Assembly: GCA_002422265.1 (NCBI GenBank)
Contig: DIUB01000031.1
Span: forward strand, 316-5,469
Direction: 5' to 3'
Length of the DNA stretch: 5,154 bases
Source: Geobacter sp. UBA6169
Lineage (GTDB): Bacteria > Desulfobacterota > Desulfuromonadia > Geobacterales > Pseudopelobacteraceae
The notes below the pieces were generated by a model. It saw nothing but the letters and a program-made list of their open reading frames with translations. It was not told the DNA's origin and ran no database searches. Shown here in pieces: positions 1-5,154 of the stretch. Position numbers and translations under genes: made by a program. Positions within the stretch are counted from its first letter, which is position 1. Each line of letters starts with the position of its first letter.

Positions 1-35
1 CCTCGCTTCCGTGGGGTTTGTAAGGAGTCACGCAT

Positions 36-1217
36 ATGTCCCTAAAAGGTTTTCAGTTTTCGGTTGTTGAGGCGGCCATCAAGAAGCCGGGGCGCAAGGA
101 TCTGGCCTTGATCTATTCAGAGGCACCTGCTGCTGCGGCGGCGGTTTTTACCACCAACAAGGTAAAGGCGGCGCCGGTGCTGCTTTCAGCCGAGCGGATC
201 GCCTGCGGCAAGGCCCAGGCTCTGGTGGTGAACAGCGGTAATGCCAATGCCTGCACCGGTACCCAGGGGATGGTTGATGCACGGGAGACGACCCGGCTGG
301 TGGCAGCAGGGCTGGGGGTCAGTGATGAGCTGGTGCAGGTCTGCTCTACCGGTGTGATCGGTGTGCAGCTGCCGATGGAGCGCCTGACCGCGGCCATTCC
401 CGGGCTTGTCGCCGGGCTGGGGAGCGCCACTCTGGATGATCTGGCCGCCGCCATCATGACCACCGACACGTTTCCCAAGACTGCCGTGCGCAGCGGGGTG
501 GTCAACGGAGTCGGCTATACCATCGCCGGTACGGCCAAGGGGGCCGGTATGATCATGCCCAACATGGCCACCATGCTCTCCTTTGTGCTGACCGATGCAG
601 CGGTGGATCCTGTCCTGTTGACTCCCTGCTTCAAGGCTGCGGTGGATCGCTCTTTCAATGCCATTACCATTGACGGTGACACCTCCACCAATGACACCTG
701 CCTGCTGCTGGCCAACGGTGCCGCTGGTACGGACACGATTGCTGCTGATACGCCCGAGGCCCGCCAGTTTGCGCAACTGCTGGATGAGGTGCTGCTGGAG
801 CTGGCCAGATTGATTGTGAAAGACGGCGAAGGGGCCACCAAGTTTGTTGAGATCAGGATCACCGGGGCAGCATCCGGTGCCGATGCGAAAAAGGCTGCTC
901 TGGCTGTGGCCAATTCAAGTCTGGTCAAGACCGCTTTTTGTGGCCAGGATGCCAACTGGGGCCGGATTTTTGCGGCGGTCGGCTACTCCGGGGCACAGGT
1001 CGACCCCGATCGGCTGGCGCTCTGGTTTGATGATGTCTGCATGGCCCGTGACGGAGTCTTTGCCGGCGGTGATGCCGAGGCCCGTGGTACGGATGTACTG
1101 CGGAATAAAGAGTTCACCGTTACGGTTGATCTTGGATCTGGCCAGGAGCACGCCACTGTCTACACCTGTGACCTTACCCACGAGTATGTTTCGATCAATG
1201 CCGATTACCGTACCTAG
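36..1217 (+). CDS. argJ: ArgJ, glutamate N-acetyltransferase / amino-acid N-acetyltransferase
   Basis: ArgJ moves the acetyl group from N-acetylornithine to glutamate, giving ornithine and N-acetylglutamate (the cyclic arginine pathway, cytoplasmic). Bifunctional members also make N-acetylglutamate from acetyl-CoA; sequence reading alone cannot decide which type this is. The 393 residues match the usual family length. Visible motifs are STGVIG (104-109), whose Thr105-Gly106 form the oxyanion hole in the family, and TTDTFPK (142-148). The self-cleavage site is in NMATML, with scission expected between Ala178 and Thr179; Thr179 becomes the catalytic nucleophile at the beta-chain N-terminus. DGDTSTND (213-220), CGQDANWGRI (302-311) and a terminal INADYRT end are also present, so the gene is intact. 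The ATG is chosen because AAGGAG (22-27) lies 8 bases upstream and the N-terminus fits the family. The next gene starts 118 bases downstream. Confidence 0.97.
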   Translation: MSLKGFQFSVVEAAIKKPGRKDLALIYSEAPAAAAAVFTTNKVKAAPVLLSAERIACGKAQALVVNSGNANACTGTQGMVDARETTRLVAAGLGVSDELVQVCSTGVIGVQLPMERLTAAIPGLVAGLGSATLDDLAAAIMTTDTFPKTAVRSGVVNGVGYTIAGTAKGAGMIMPNMATMLSFVLTDAAVDPVLLTPCFKAAVDRSFNAITIDGDTSTNDTCLLLANGAAGTDTIAADTPEARQFAQLLDEVLLELARLIVKDGEGATKFVEIRITGAASGADAKKAALAVANSSLVKTAFCGQDANWGRIFAAVGYSGAQVDPDRLALWFDDVCMARDGVFAGGDAEARGTDVLRNKEFTVTVDLGSGQEHATVYTCDLTHEYVSINADYRT

Positions 1218-1256
1218 CACCATGGAAAACCTCTTTTTTCGCAGTCAGACATCCCA

Positions 1257-1327
1257 CCCTCCCAACCTCCCCCCGCTGGGGAGAGGCGTAACCAGCCTGT
1301 CTCTCTCCCCGGGAGGGACGGGGAGGG
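1257..1327. repeat. Imperfect C-rich/G-rich intergenic palindrome
   Basis: This is the main content of the gene-free stretch between argJ and the hydrolase gene. The left arm is C-rich (CCCTCCC at 1257-1263, CCTCCC at 1266-1271, then GGGGAGAG at 1278-1285). It can pair with the right arm (CTCTCCCC at 1303-1310, GGGAGG at 1311-1316, GGGAGGG at 1321-1327). Mismatches occur at 1264/1320 and 1265/1319 and around the CCCGCT bulge; the centre of about 17 bases (1286-1302) is unpaired. A smaller alternative hairpin is CCCC-GCT-GGGG (1271-1281). Similar C-rich palindromes are scattered between genes in many proteobacterial genomes, including Geobacter-type ones, so this is probably a dispersed REP-like element. 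It lacks a downstream T-run, so it is not a classical intrinsic terminator, although a strong hairpin here could still attenuate transcription or protect argJ mRNA. Confidence 0.75.
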
Positions 1328-1329
1328 GG
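1321..1329 (+). promoter_or_regulatory. Ribosome binding site of the hydrolase gene, inside the palindrome arm
   Basis: GGGAGGGGG lies 6 bases before the ATG at 1336 (the GGAGG core at 1322-1326 is 9 bases away). No comparable purine run precedes the next in-frame ATG at 1366, so this site decides the start. Most of it is also the outer right arm of the palindrome and would be base-paired when that hairpin forms. That suggests, by inference only, that translation initiation could be reduced by the structure. Confidence 0.55.
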
Positions 1330-1335
1330 CTTCAG

Positions 1336-2535
1336 ATGGTGCAGGCCACCAGGCACCAGCGTTACATGGTGGCGCGGTTTTTTGCAGTGCTGTTGTTCCT
1401 GCTTGTCGTTTGGGTGCCGTCAGTCTCCGCAGAATATGATCTGTTGCAGCAGGCTGGCAGAAACAGTACCCTTGATGCCCTGTTGCAGCACGCCATGCGC
1501 CGTCAGTTGATCAGCGGCGCTGTGGTGCAAGTGGGCAACCGCCATGGCGTGTTGTACCGTTCTGCTGTCGGCAGATCAGGCTTTGCCCCGGACGATCCCT
1601 TACTTACGGTGGATTCGGTTTTTGATGTTGCCTCCCTTACCAAGGTGTATGCCACCACCCCGGCCATTGTCAGGCTGATGGATCAAGGATCACTCTCGCT
1701 GCTGGATCCGCTTTCACGCTGGTTCCCCGAATTCAAAGGCAGCCCGGTAACGGTGCTGCACCTGCTGACCCACACTTCCGGACTGCATGACGGCCTGCTG
1801 GACCGGGCCGCTCCCCTGGAAAGCGCCATTATTCGTGCAGCGGCACAGTCGGGAAGTTCGGCTCCCGGCACCCGTTTTCAGTATGCCGATATCAACTTTA
1901 TCCTGCTGGGTAATCTGGTGCGGCGGATCACCTCCATGGGGCTTGACCAGTATTGCCAGGAGCAGTTCTTTCAGCCCCTGGATATGCACCTTACCGGTTT
2001 TAATCCGCAGCCTGGCCATAACATAGCTGCCACGCTGGGAGGGGTTTCCGGTGTATTGAGGGGGATTGTGCAGGATACCAATGCCCGTCTTTTAGGGGGA
2101 GTCGCCGGTCACGCCGGCCTGTTCAGTACGGCAGATGATCTGGGGCGCTTCTCACGGATGGTGCTGGGGGGCGGTATGCTGGACGGCAAACGGGTGCTCT
2201 CACCCCAGGCAGTAAGCCAGATGATTGCCCCATACTATTTCAGAGACGGCAGGATCGTGCGTGGGCTCGGCTGGGACCGTGAATCACCCTACTCATCAGC
2301 CAAGGGCACGCTCTTTTCCGAGGCATCGTTTGGACACACCGGCTATAGCGGTACCTCGGTCTGGATAGACCCCGATGCCGATCTGTATGTGGTGCTGCTG
2401 ACTACCCGTGTCAACTATACCGACCGGCGCAGTTTCAACCGGATGCGTAGTGATGTGGCAACCCTTGCAGCAGCTCTGTTTGCAGATCATGCACAGCGCT
2501 ACCTGGTGAAGCTGCCGCAAACGCCCCATCCTTGA
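1336..2535 (+). CDS. Secreted serine hydrolase, beta-lactamase / penicillin-binding protein (class C-like) family
   Basis: This is a 399-residue serine hydrolase of the AmpC/DD-peptidase/esterase superfamily. Residues 1-32 form a Sec signal peptide: a basic start (Arg6, Arg9, Arg14), a hydrophobic core from 15 to 27, and a VSA site with cleavage expected before Glu33. The mature enzyme should therefore be periplasmic. Catalytic motifs are SLTK (Ser100 nucleophile, Lys103), Tyr183 in YADIN (the YxN-equivalent motif) and HTG at 334-336 (the KTG-box equivalent). LLTHTSG (143-149) and GGVAGHAGLFST (254-265) are typical of the subgroup that includes E. coli YfeW-like proteins. The likely role is peptidoglycan peptide or ester hydrolysis; true beta-lactamase activity is uncertain because the Tyr motif ends in Asp rather than Asn. 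The reading frame stays open back into argJ, but that part does not resemble protein of this family. The ATG at 1366 (389 residues) is the alternative start and keeps a complete signal peptide. Confidence 0.88.
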   Translation: MVQATRHQRYMVARFFAVLLFLLVVWVPSVSAEYDLLQQAGRNSTLDALLQHAMRRQLISGAVVQVGNRHGVLYRSAVGRSGFAPDDPLLTVDSVFDVASLTKVYATTPAIVRLMDQGSLSLLDPLSRWFPEFKGSPVTVLHLLTHTSGLHDGLLDRAAPLESAIIRAAAQSGSSAPGTRFQYADINFILLGNLVRRITSMGLDQYCQEQFFQPLDMHLTGFNPQPGHNIAATLGGVSGVLRGIVQDTNARLLGGVAGHAGLFSTADDLGRFSRMVLGGGMLDGKRVLSPQAVSQMIAPYYFRDGRIVRGLGWDRESPYSSAKGTLFSEASFGHTGYSGTSVWIDPDADLYVVLLTTRVNYTDRRSFNRMRSDVATLAAALFADHAQRYLVKLPQTPHP

Positions 2536-2560
2536 CACGGTAGAGCCTATATGTTAGTTT
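2532..2560 (+). promoter_or_regulatory. Candidate sigma-70 promoter for the receiver-protein gene
   Basis: A perfect TTGACA -35 hexamer (2532-2537) includes the TGA stop codon of the hydrolase gene. A 17-base spacer leads to TAGTTT (2555-2560), a weak -10 with 3 of 6 consensus bases. TATGTT (2550-2555) is closer to consensus but sits only 12 bases from the -35 box. Transcription would start near 2567, leaving a short leader before the ATG at 2604. The leader carries a tandem AACCGT pair (2577-2588) preceded by another AACC (2573-2576). With no clear terminator before trpD, this promoter could also feed trpD and trpC. Confidence 0.45.
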
Positions 2561-2603
2561 TTTCCACCTTTTAACCAACCGTAACCGTGCGAGGGAGGAT
2601 CCG

Positions 2604-3803
2604 ATGGCCGGCATCTCACTACTTGTGGCCGATGACAGCATTACCATCCAGAAAGTGATCGGTATCATCTTTGGGTCGGAAGAATACTCCCTTACCGTTG
2701 TTGATAACGGTAAAGCTGCAGTGCAGAAGGCCCAGGAACTCCTGCCTGACGTACTCGTGATTGATGCGCTGATGCCGGGTATGAGCGGCTACGAGGTTTG
2801 CGAGGCGATCCGTAACGATCCTGCCTTGTCAACCAGACCGGTACTGTTGCTCACCGGCTCCTTTGAGCCGTTTGACGAAGATCGTGCCCGCCAGTGCGGA
2901 GCTGATGACCATATTGTCAAACCGTTTGAATCGCAGCAGATTGTTGCCAAGGTTCAGCAACTTTTCGAGCTGGGGCAGCAACGAGCCGGCGGCGGCCAGC
3001 CTGTGGCAGCAGCTGCAGCCCCTCCTGCCGAAACAGCAGCACCAGCCTTTACAGCTCCGGATCCGTTTGAAGAAGCGCCATCCCCCTTTGAGCCGACCTC
3101 CTTTGATCCTGAACCAGAAACAGTTTCTCCTGCAGAGGAAACGGTCTTCAATTTCCAGTCCGATAATGCCTTTGAACCAGTAACAGAAACGTTTGCAGCT
3201 CCCCTGGAAGAGCCGGTACCTGCCCGTTCGCCTGATGATCCGTGGGGTGCCTTTACCCAGGAACCGGCCCCGGCGGTTGCTTCTGATGTTCCGTTCGAAG
3301 CTCCTGCTGAACCGGCACCGTTGTCCTTTGCCCCTGAACCGTTTGTGCCGCCTCAGGAAGAGGCTTTTGAACCGCCTGCAGCCGAACGTAATGAGCAGCA
3401 GGTGGGTGCATCGTGGGTGCCGGTTGAGGAGCAGACCTTCGAGTTCCGTGACGAGTCCTTCGGTACAGAGCTGCCGCAGGTGTTTGAGGGCACCATTGCA
3501 GAAGGGGTGATCCCTGAACCTGAGCCGGCCTTTGATCCGGGGGCATTTGAGCCTGTGACCTCAGTAGAACCGTTTGTTGAGCAGGTAGCGGATATCCCGC
3601 GCCAGGTGGTACCAGCGCCGGAAGCTGCCGACCTGCCTGACGGTGCGGTCCCTGCACCTTTGGCCCTGACCGAGGAACAACTGCGGGCCGCAGTGCTGTC
3701 TGCATCGCGTGAAACCATTGAGCGGATTGTCTGGGAAGTCGTTCCTGATCTGGCAGAGACCATGATTCAGGAGGCCATCAGGCGGATTACTGAAGCAAAA
3801 TAG
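2604..3803 (+). CDS. Response-regulator receiver protein with long Pro/acidic Phe-rich linker and helical C-terminal tail
   Basis: This 399-residue protein begins with a CheY-like receiver domain (about 4-122). It has all the key residues: acidic pair Asp10-Asp11, phosphoacceptor Asp54, Thr84 and Lys106 followed by PF. It should therefore be phosphorylated by a histidine kinase, none of which is in the window. Residues 124-353 form a low-complexity linker rich in Pro, Glu and Ala, with 20 Phe between 149 and 324, often as FEP, FDP or PF, and no Lys. AFEPVT occurs twice (189-194 and 314-319). Residues 354-399 look alpha-helical and ordered, with the hydrophobic stretch IERIVWEVVPDLAETMI. There is no DNA-binding, cyclase or other enzyme domain, so output is presumably through protein-protein contact or self-assembly. 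GGAGG (2594-2598) lies 5 bases before the ATG. The specific function is unknown; the receiver assignment is firm. Confidence 0.93.
   Translation: MAGISLLVADDSITIQKVIGIIFGSEEYSLTVVDNGKAAVQKAQELLPDVLVIDALMPGMSGYEVCEAIRNDPALSTRPVLLLTGSFEPFDEDRARQCGADDHIVKPFESQQIVAKVQQLFELGQQRAGGGQPVAAAAAPPAETAAPAFTAPDPFEEAPSPFEPTSFDPEPETVSPAEETVFNFQSDNAFEPVTETFAAPLEEPVPARSPDDPWGAFTQEPAPAVASDVPFEAPAEPAPLSFAPEPFVPPQEEAFEPPAAERNEQQVGASWVPVEEQTFEFRDESFGTELPQVFEGTIAEGVIPEPEPAFDPGAFEPVTSVEPFVEQVADIPRQVVPAPEAADLPDGAVPAPLALTEEQLRAAVLSASRETIERIVWEVVPDLAETMIQEAIRRITEAK
2973..3662 (+). other. Disordered linker segment of the receiver protein, repeated Phe motifs
   Basis: This segment codes for residues 124-353. It begins with Gly/Ala-rich sequence (129-148) and then alternates Pro/Glu/Asp-rich spacers with single Phe residues. 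FEP occurs at 162, 190, 255 and 315, FDP at 167 and 310, and PF at 155, 162, 231, 247 and 324. Trp214 and Trp271 are the only other large aromatics; there is no Tyr. Lysine is absent from residue 117 through 398. The repeats are degenerate at the protein level and are not a clean DNA tandem repeat, suggesting selection on composition and motif spacing rather than recent duplication. Confidence 0.7.
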
Positions 3804-3831
3804 CCAGATCTTTTGGTGACAGAGGCACAGT

Positions 3832-3853
3832 ATGGGGATGGCAACATCCCCAT
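3832..3853 (+). other. Perfect 9-bp stem-loop with GCAA (GNRA) tetraloop upstream of trpD
   Basis: ATGGGGATG (3832-3840) and CATCCCCAT (3845-3853) are exact inverse complements closing on the loop GCAA, a member of the very stable GNRA tetraloop class. The hairpin lies 28 bases after the receiver gene's stop and ends 9 bases before the trpD ribosome site AGGAGG (3863-3868). The bases that follow (TTCGCATTTC) are not a real T-run, so it is a poor intrinsic terminator. It may protect or define an RNA end between the two genes, or act as a partial terminator. Confidence 0.6.
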
Positions 3854-3877
3854 TCGCATTTCAGGAGGATACACGAC

Positions 3878-4927
3878 ATGATACGGCAGGCATTGGCAAG
3901 GGTGGTGGACCGGCACGATCTTTCCGAAGGTGAAATGATTGAGGTAATGAACCAGATCATGTCCGGTGAGTGTACACAGGCCCAGATCGGCGCGTTTATC
4001 ACCGCCTTGCGGATGAAGGGTGAAACCGTTGAAGAGATAACCGGCGCTGCGCGGGTGATGCGTGAACGGGCCACGCCGATCCGTGTCGGACGTAACGTGC
4101 TTGATATTGACCGTGATGATATCAACCTGGATCAAGAGACCATTCTGGATGTGGTCGGAACCGGCGGCGACGGCACCAATACCTTTAACGTCTCCACCAC
4201 CGTCTCCTTTGTGGTCTCTGCCTGCGGTGTCAAGGTGGCCAAGCATGGCAACCGCTCGGTCTCATCAGCCTGCGGCAGTGCTGATGTTCTCGAAAAGCTG
4301 GGTGTCAATCTGGATGTAACCCCTGAGCTGGTGGAACACTGCATTAACGAGATCGGTATCGGTTTCCTGTTTGCGCCGGCCCTGCATGGTGCCATGAAAC
4401 ATGCCATCGGTCCTCGCCGTGAGATCGGTATCCGCACTATCTTCAACATCCTGGGACCACTGACCAATCCAGCCAATGCTGACTGCCAGGTCATGGGGGT
4501 CTATCGCGACGATCTGATAGAAAAGCTGGCCGGCGTGCTGCACCGTCTGGGCTGCAAGCGTGGCTATGTGGTGCATGGCTCAGACGGTATGGATGAGATC
4601 ACCCTGACCGGAGAGACCGCCGCAGCGGAGGTAACGCCGGACGGAGTGCGTCTGTTCACCATCACCCCGGAAGAATTCGGTTTCACCCGTTGTACCATGC
4701 AGGCACTCAAAGGCGGTGATGCAGTAGCCAATGCGGTTATAGTGCGGGCGGTGCTGGATGGGGAGCAGGGCCCGCGTCGTGAGATCGTCCTGCTCAATGC
4801 AGCATTTGCCCTGCAGGCAGCCGGTCGCTGCAGTACTGTTGCAGAAGGCGTTACTCTGGCGACTGCCGCCATTGACTCAGGCGCTGCCCGTTCGCAACTG
4901 GAAAAACTGATCACGCTTACCAACTGA
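3878..4927 (+). CDS. trpD: TrpD, anthranilate phosphoribosyltransferase
   Basis: TrpD joins anthranilate to PRPP, giving N-(5-phosphoribosyl)anthranilate and pyrophosphate (second committed step to tryptophan, cytoplasmic, normally a homodimer). The 349 residues fit the stand-alone family length, so it is not the TrpG-TrpD fusion found in enterobacteria. The N-terminal helical domain (1-70) includes GECTQAQIGAFITALRMKGET. GTGGDG (94-99) and KHGNRSVSSACGSADVLEKLG (from 122) form the PRPP-binding region. RREIGIRTIFNILGPLTNPA (180-199) is the anthranilate-side signature, and Asp239-Glu240 in GMDE are the metal-binding pair. The ATG is chosen because AGGAGG (3863-3868) sits 9 bases upstream. The frame is open a little further back, to the TGA at 3791, but offers no ATG, GTG or TTG. 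trpC follows after 13 bases, so the two are in one operon. Confidence 0.98.
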   Translation: MIRQALARVVDRHDLSEGEMIEVMNQIMSGECTQAQIGAFITALRMKGETVEEITGAARVMRERATPIRVGRNVLDIDRDDINLDQETILDVVGTGGDGTNTFNVSTTVSFVVSACGVKVAKHGNRSVSSACGSADVLEKLGVNLDVTPELVEHCINEIGIGFLFAPALHGAMKHAIGPRREIGIRTIFNILGPLTNPANADCQVMGVYRDDLIEKLAGVLHRLGCKRGYVVHGSDGMDEITLTGETAAAEVTPDGVRLFTITPEEFGFTRCTMQALKGGDAVANAVIVRAVLDGEQGPRREIVLLNAAFALQAAGRCSTVAEGVTLATAAIDSGAARSQLEKLITLTN

Positions 4928-4940
4928 GAAGGAACGTACG

Positions 4941-5154
4941 ATGAACTCAACCCCTGATATCCTCAAGACCATTGTTGCCCACAAACGTGAAGAGGTGGCG
5001 GCAGGGCAGCGTGATGCCTCCATTACAGAGCTGAAAGGGCGCATCTCCGATCTTGAAGACACGCCACGCGGCTTTGAGCGGCACCTGCGTGAGGCAGCCC
5101 AGTCCGGCTGGACGCCGATCATTGCCGAAGTCAAGAAAGGTTCCCCCAGCAAAG
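4941..5154 (+). CDS. trpC: TrpC, indole-3-glycerol-phosphate synthase (5' part, cut by window end)
   Basis: TrpC closes 1-(2-carboxyphenylamino)-1-deoxyribulose 5-phosphate into indole-3-glycerol phosphate with loss of CO2 and water, on a TIM-barrel fold. Only the first 71 codons are present. They show the N-terminal helix (DILKTIVAHKREEVA) and the first barrel strand IIAEVKKGSPSK (60-71). By alignment with known synthases, Glu63, Lys65 and Ser68 correspond to the conserved active-site Glu, the substrate-binding Lys and the Ser of the AExKxxSPS motif. GAAGGA (4928-4933), immediately after the trpD stop, lies 7 bases before the ATG. The spacing and order trpD-trpC are those of a tryptophan operon; this copy is separate from any TrpF domain as far as can be seen. 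The remaining two thirds lie outside the window. Confidence 0.95.
   Translation, partial: MNSTPDILKTIVAHKREEVAAGQRDASITELKGRISDLEDTPRGFERHLREAAQSGWTPIIAEVKKGSPSK

Noticed and set aside
1229..1243. Run of six T after argJ (1234-1239) as a possible terminator
   Set aside because: No G+C-rich stem precedes it, and the strong palindrome lies downstream of the T-run, so the layout is wrong for an intrinsic terminator.
844..1335. In-frame upstream extension of the hydrolase reading frame overlapping argJ by about 370 bases
   Set aside because: The extension is an argJ shadow in another frame. It lacks family similarity, would bury the signal peptide in the middle of the protein, and a good ribosome site exists before 1336.
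2863..3705. Long alternative-frame and opposite-strand open frames within the receiver gene
   Set aside because: Pro/Glu/Ala-rich, high-GC coding sequence naturally leaves other frames open. The products are low-complexity, Arg/Leu- or Ser/Gly-rich, with no ribosome site or recognisable domain.
3815..3840. GG- and GGCAC-like bases before trpD as a possible sigma-54 promoter
   Set aside because: No GC dinucleotide of a TTGCA -12 element occurs at the required distance from the GGCAC at 3824, so the -24/-12 pattern is not met.
3794..3877. TGG-GGA-TGG (two Trp codons, 3833-3841) in frame upstream of trpD, hinting at a trp leader peptide
   Set aside because: The frame has no ATG, GTG or TTG between the TGA at 3791 and the trpD ATG, and no stop separates it from trpD, so it cannot be an independent leader peptide. 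The codons simply coincide with the hairpin arms.

Overview
This 5,154-base window is a compact, fully plus-strand bacterial stretch with four complete genes and the start of a fifth. In order they are argJ (arginine biosynthesis), a secreted serine beta-lactamase-like hydrolase, a receiver-domain protein with a long disordered tail, trpD, and the 5' end of trpC (both tryptophan biosynthesis). The strong GGAGG-type ribosome sites, moderately high GC, lack of introns and Sec signal peptide all say bacterium. The gene styles, and the C-rich/G-rich intergenic palindrome after argJ, suggest a Gram-negative deltaproteobacterium of the Geobacter group. That is recognition from memory, not a database match.

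Layout. Bases 1-35 hold the end of an unidentified upstream region and the argJ ribosome site. argJ (36-1217) is intact through its typical C-terminal NADYRT-like end. Bases 1218-1335 contain no gene but carry a long imperfect palindrome (about 1257-1327). Its right arm also supplies the likely ribosome site of the next gene, the exported hydrolase (1336-2535). A consensus TTGACA -35 box overlaps that gene's stop codon, and a 68-base gap leads to the receiver protein (2604-3803). A 74-base gap with a perfect 9-bp, GCAA-loop hairpin separates it from trpD (3878-4927). trpC (from 4941) follows 13 bases later and runs off the window.

How the genes fit together. TrpD and TrpC catalyse successive steps from anthranilate to indole-3-glycerol phosphate and are almost certainly co-transcribed. 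ArgJ recycles or makes the acetyl group donor of ornithine synthesis. The hydrolase probably acts on cell-wall peptides or esters in the periplasm and has no evident link to either pathway. The receiver protein is the least ordinary gene. A canonical phosphoacceptor domain is joined to a roughly 230-residue Pro/acidic linker containing 20 regularly scattered phenylalanines, and it ends in a conserved-looking helical tail. There is no DNA-binding or enzymatic output domain. No mobile element, CRISPR array, tRNA or rRNA was seen.
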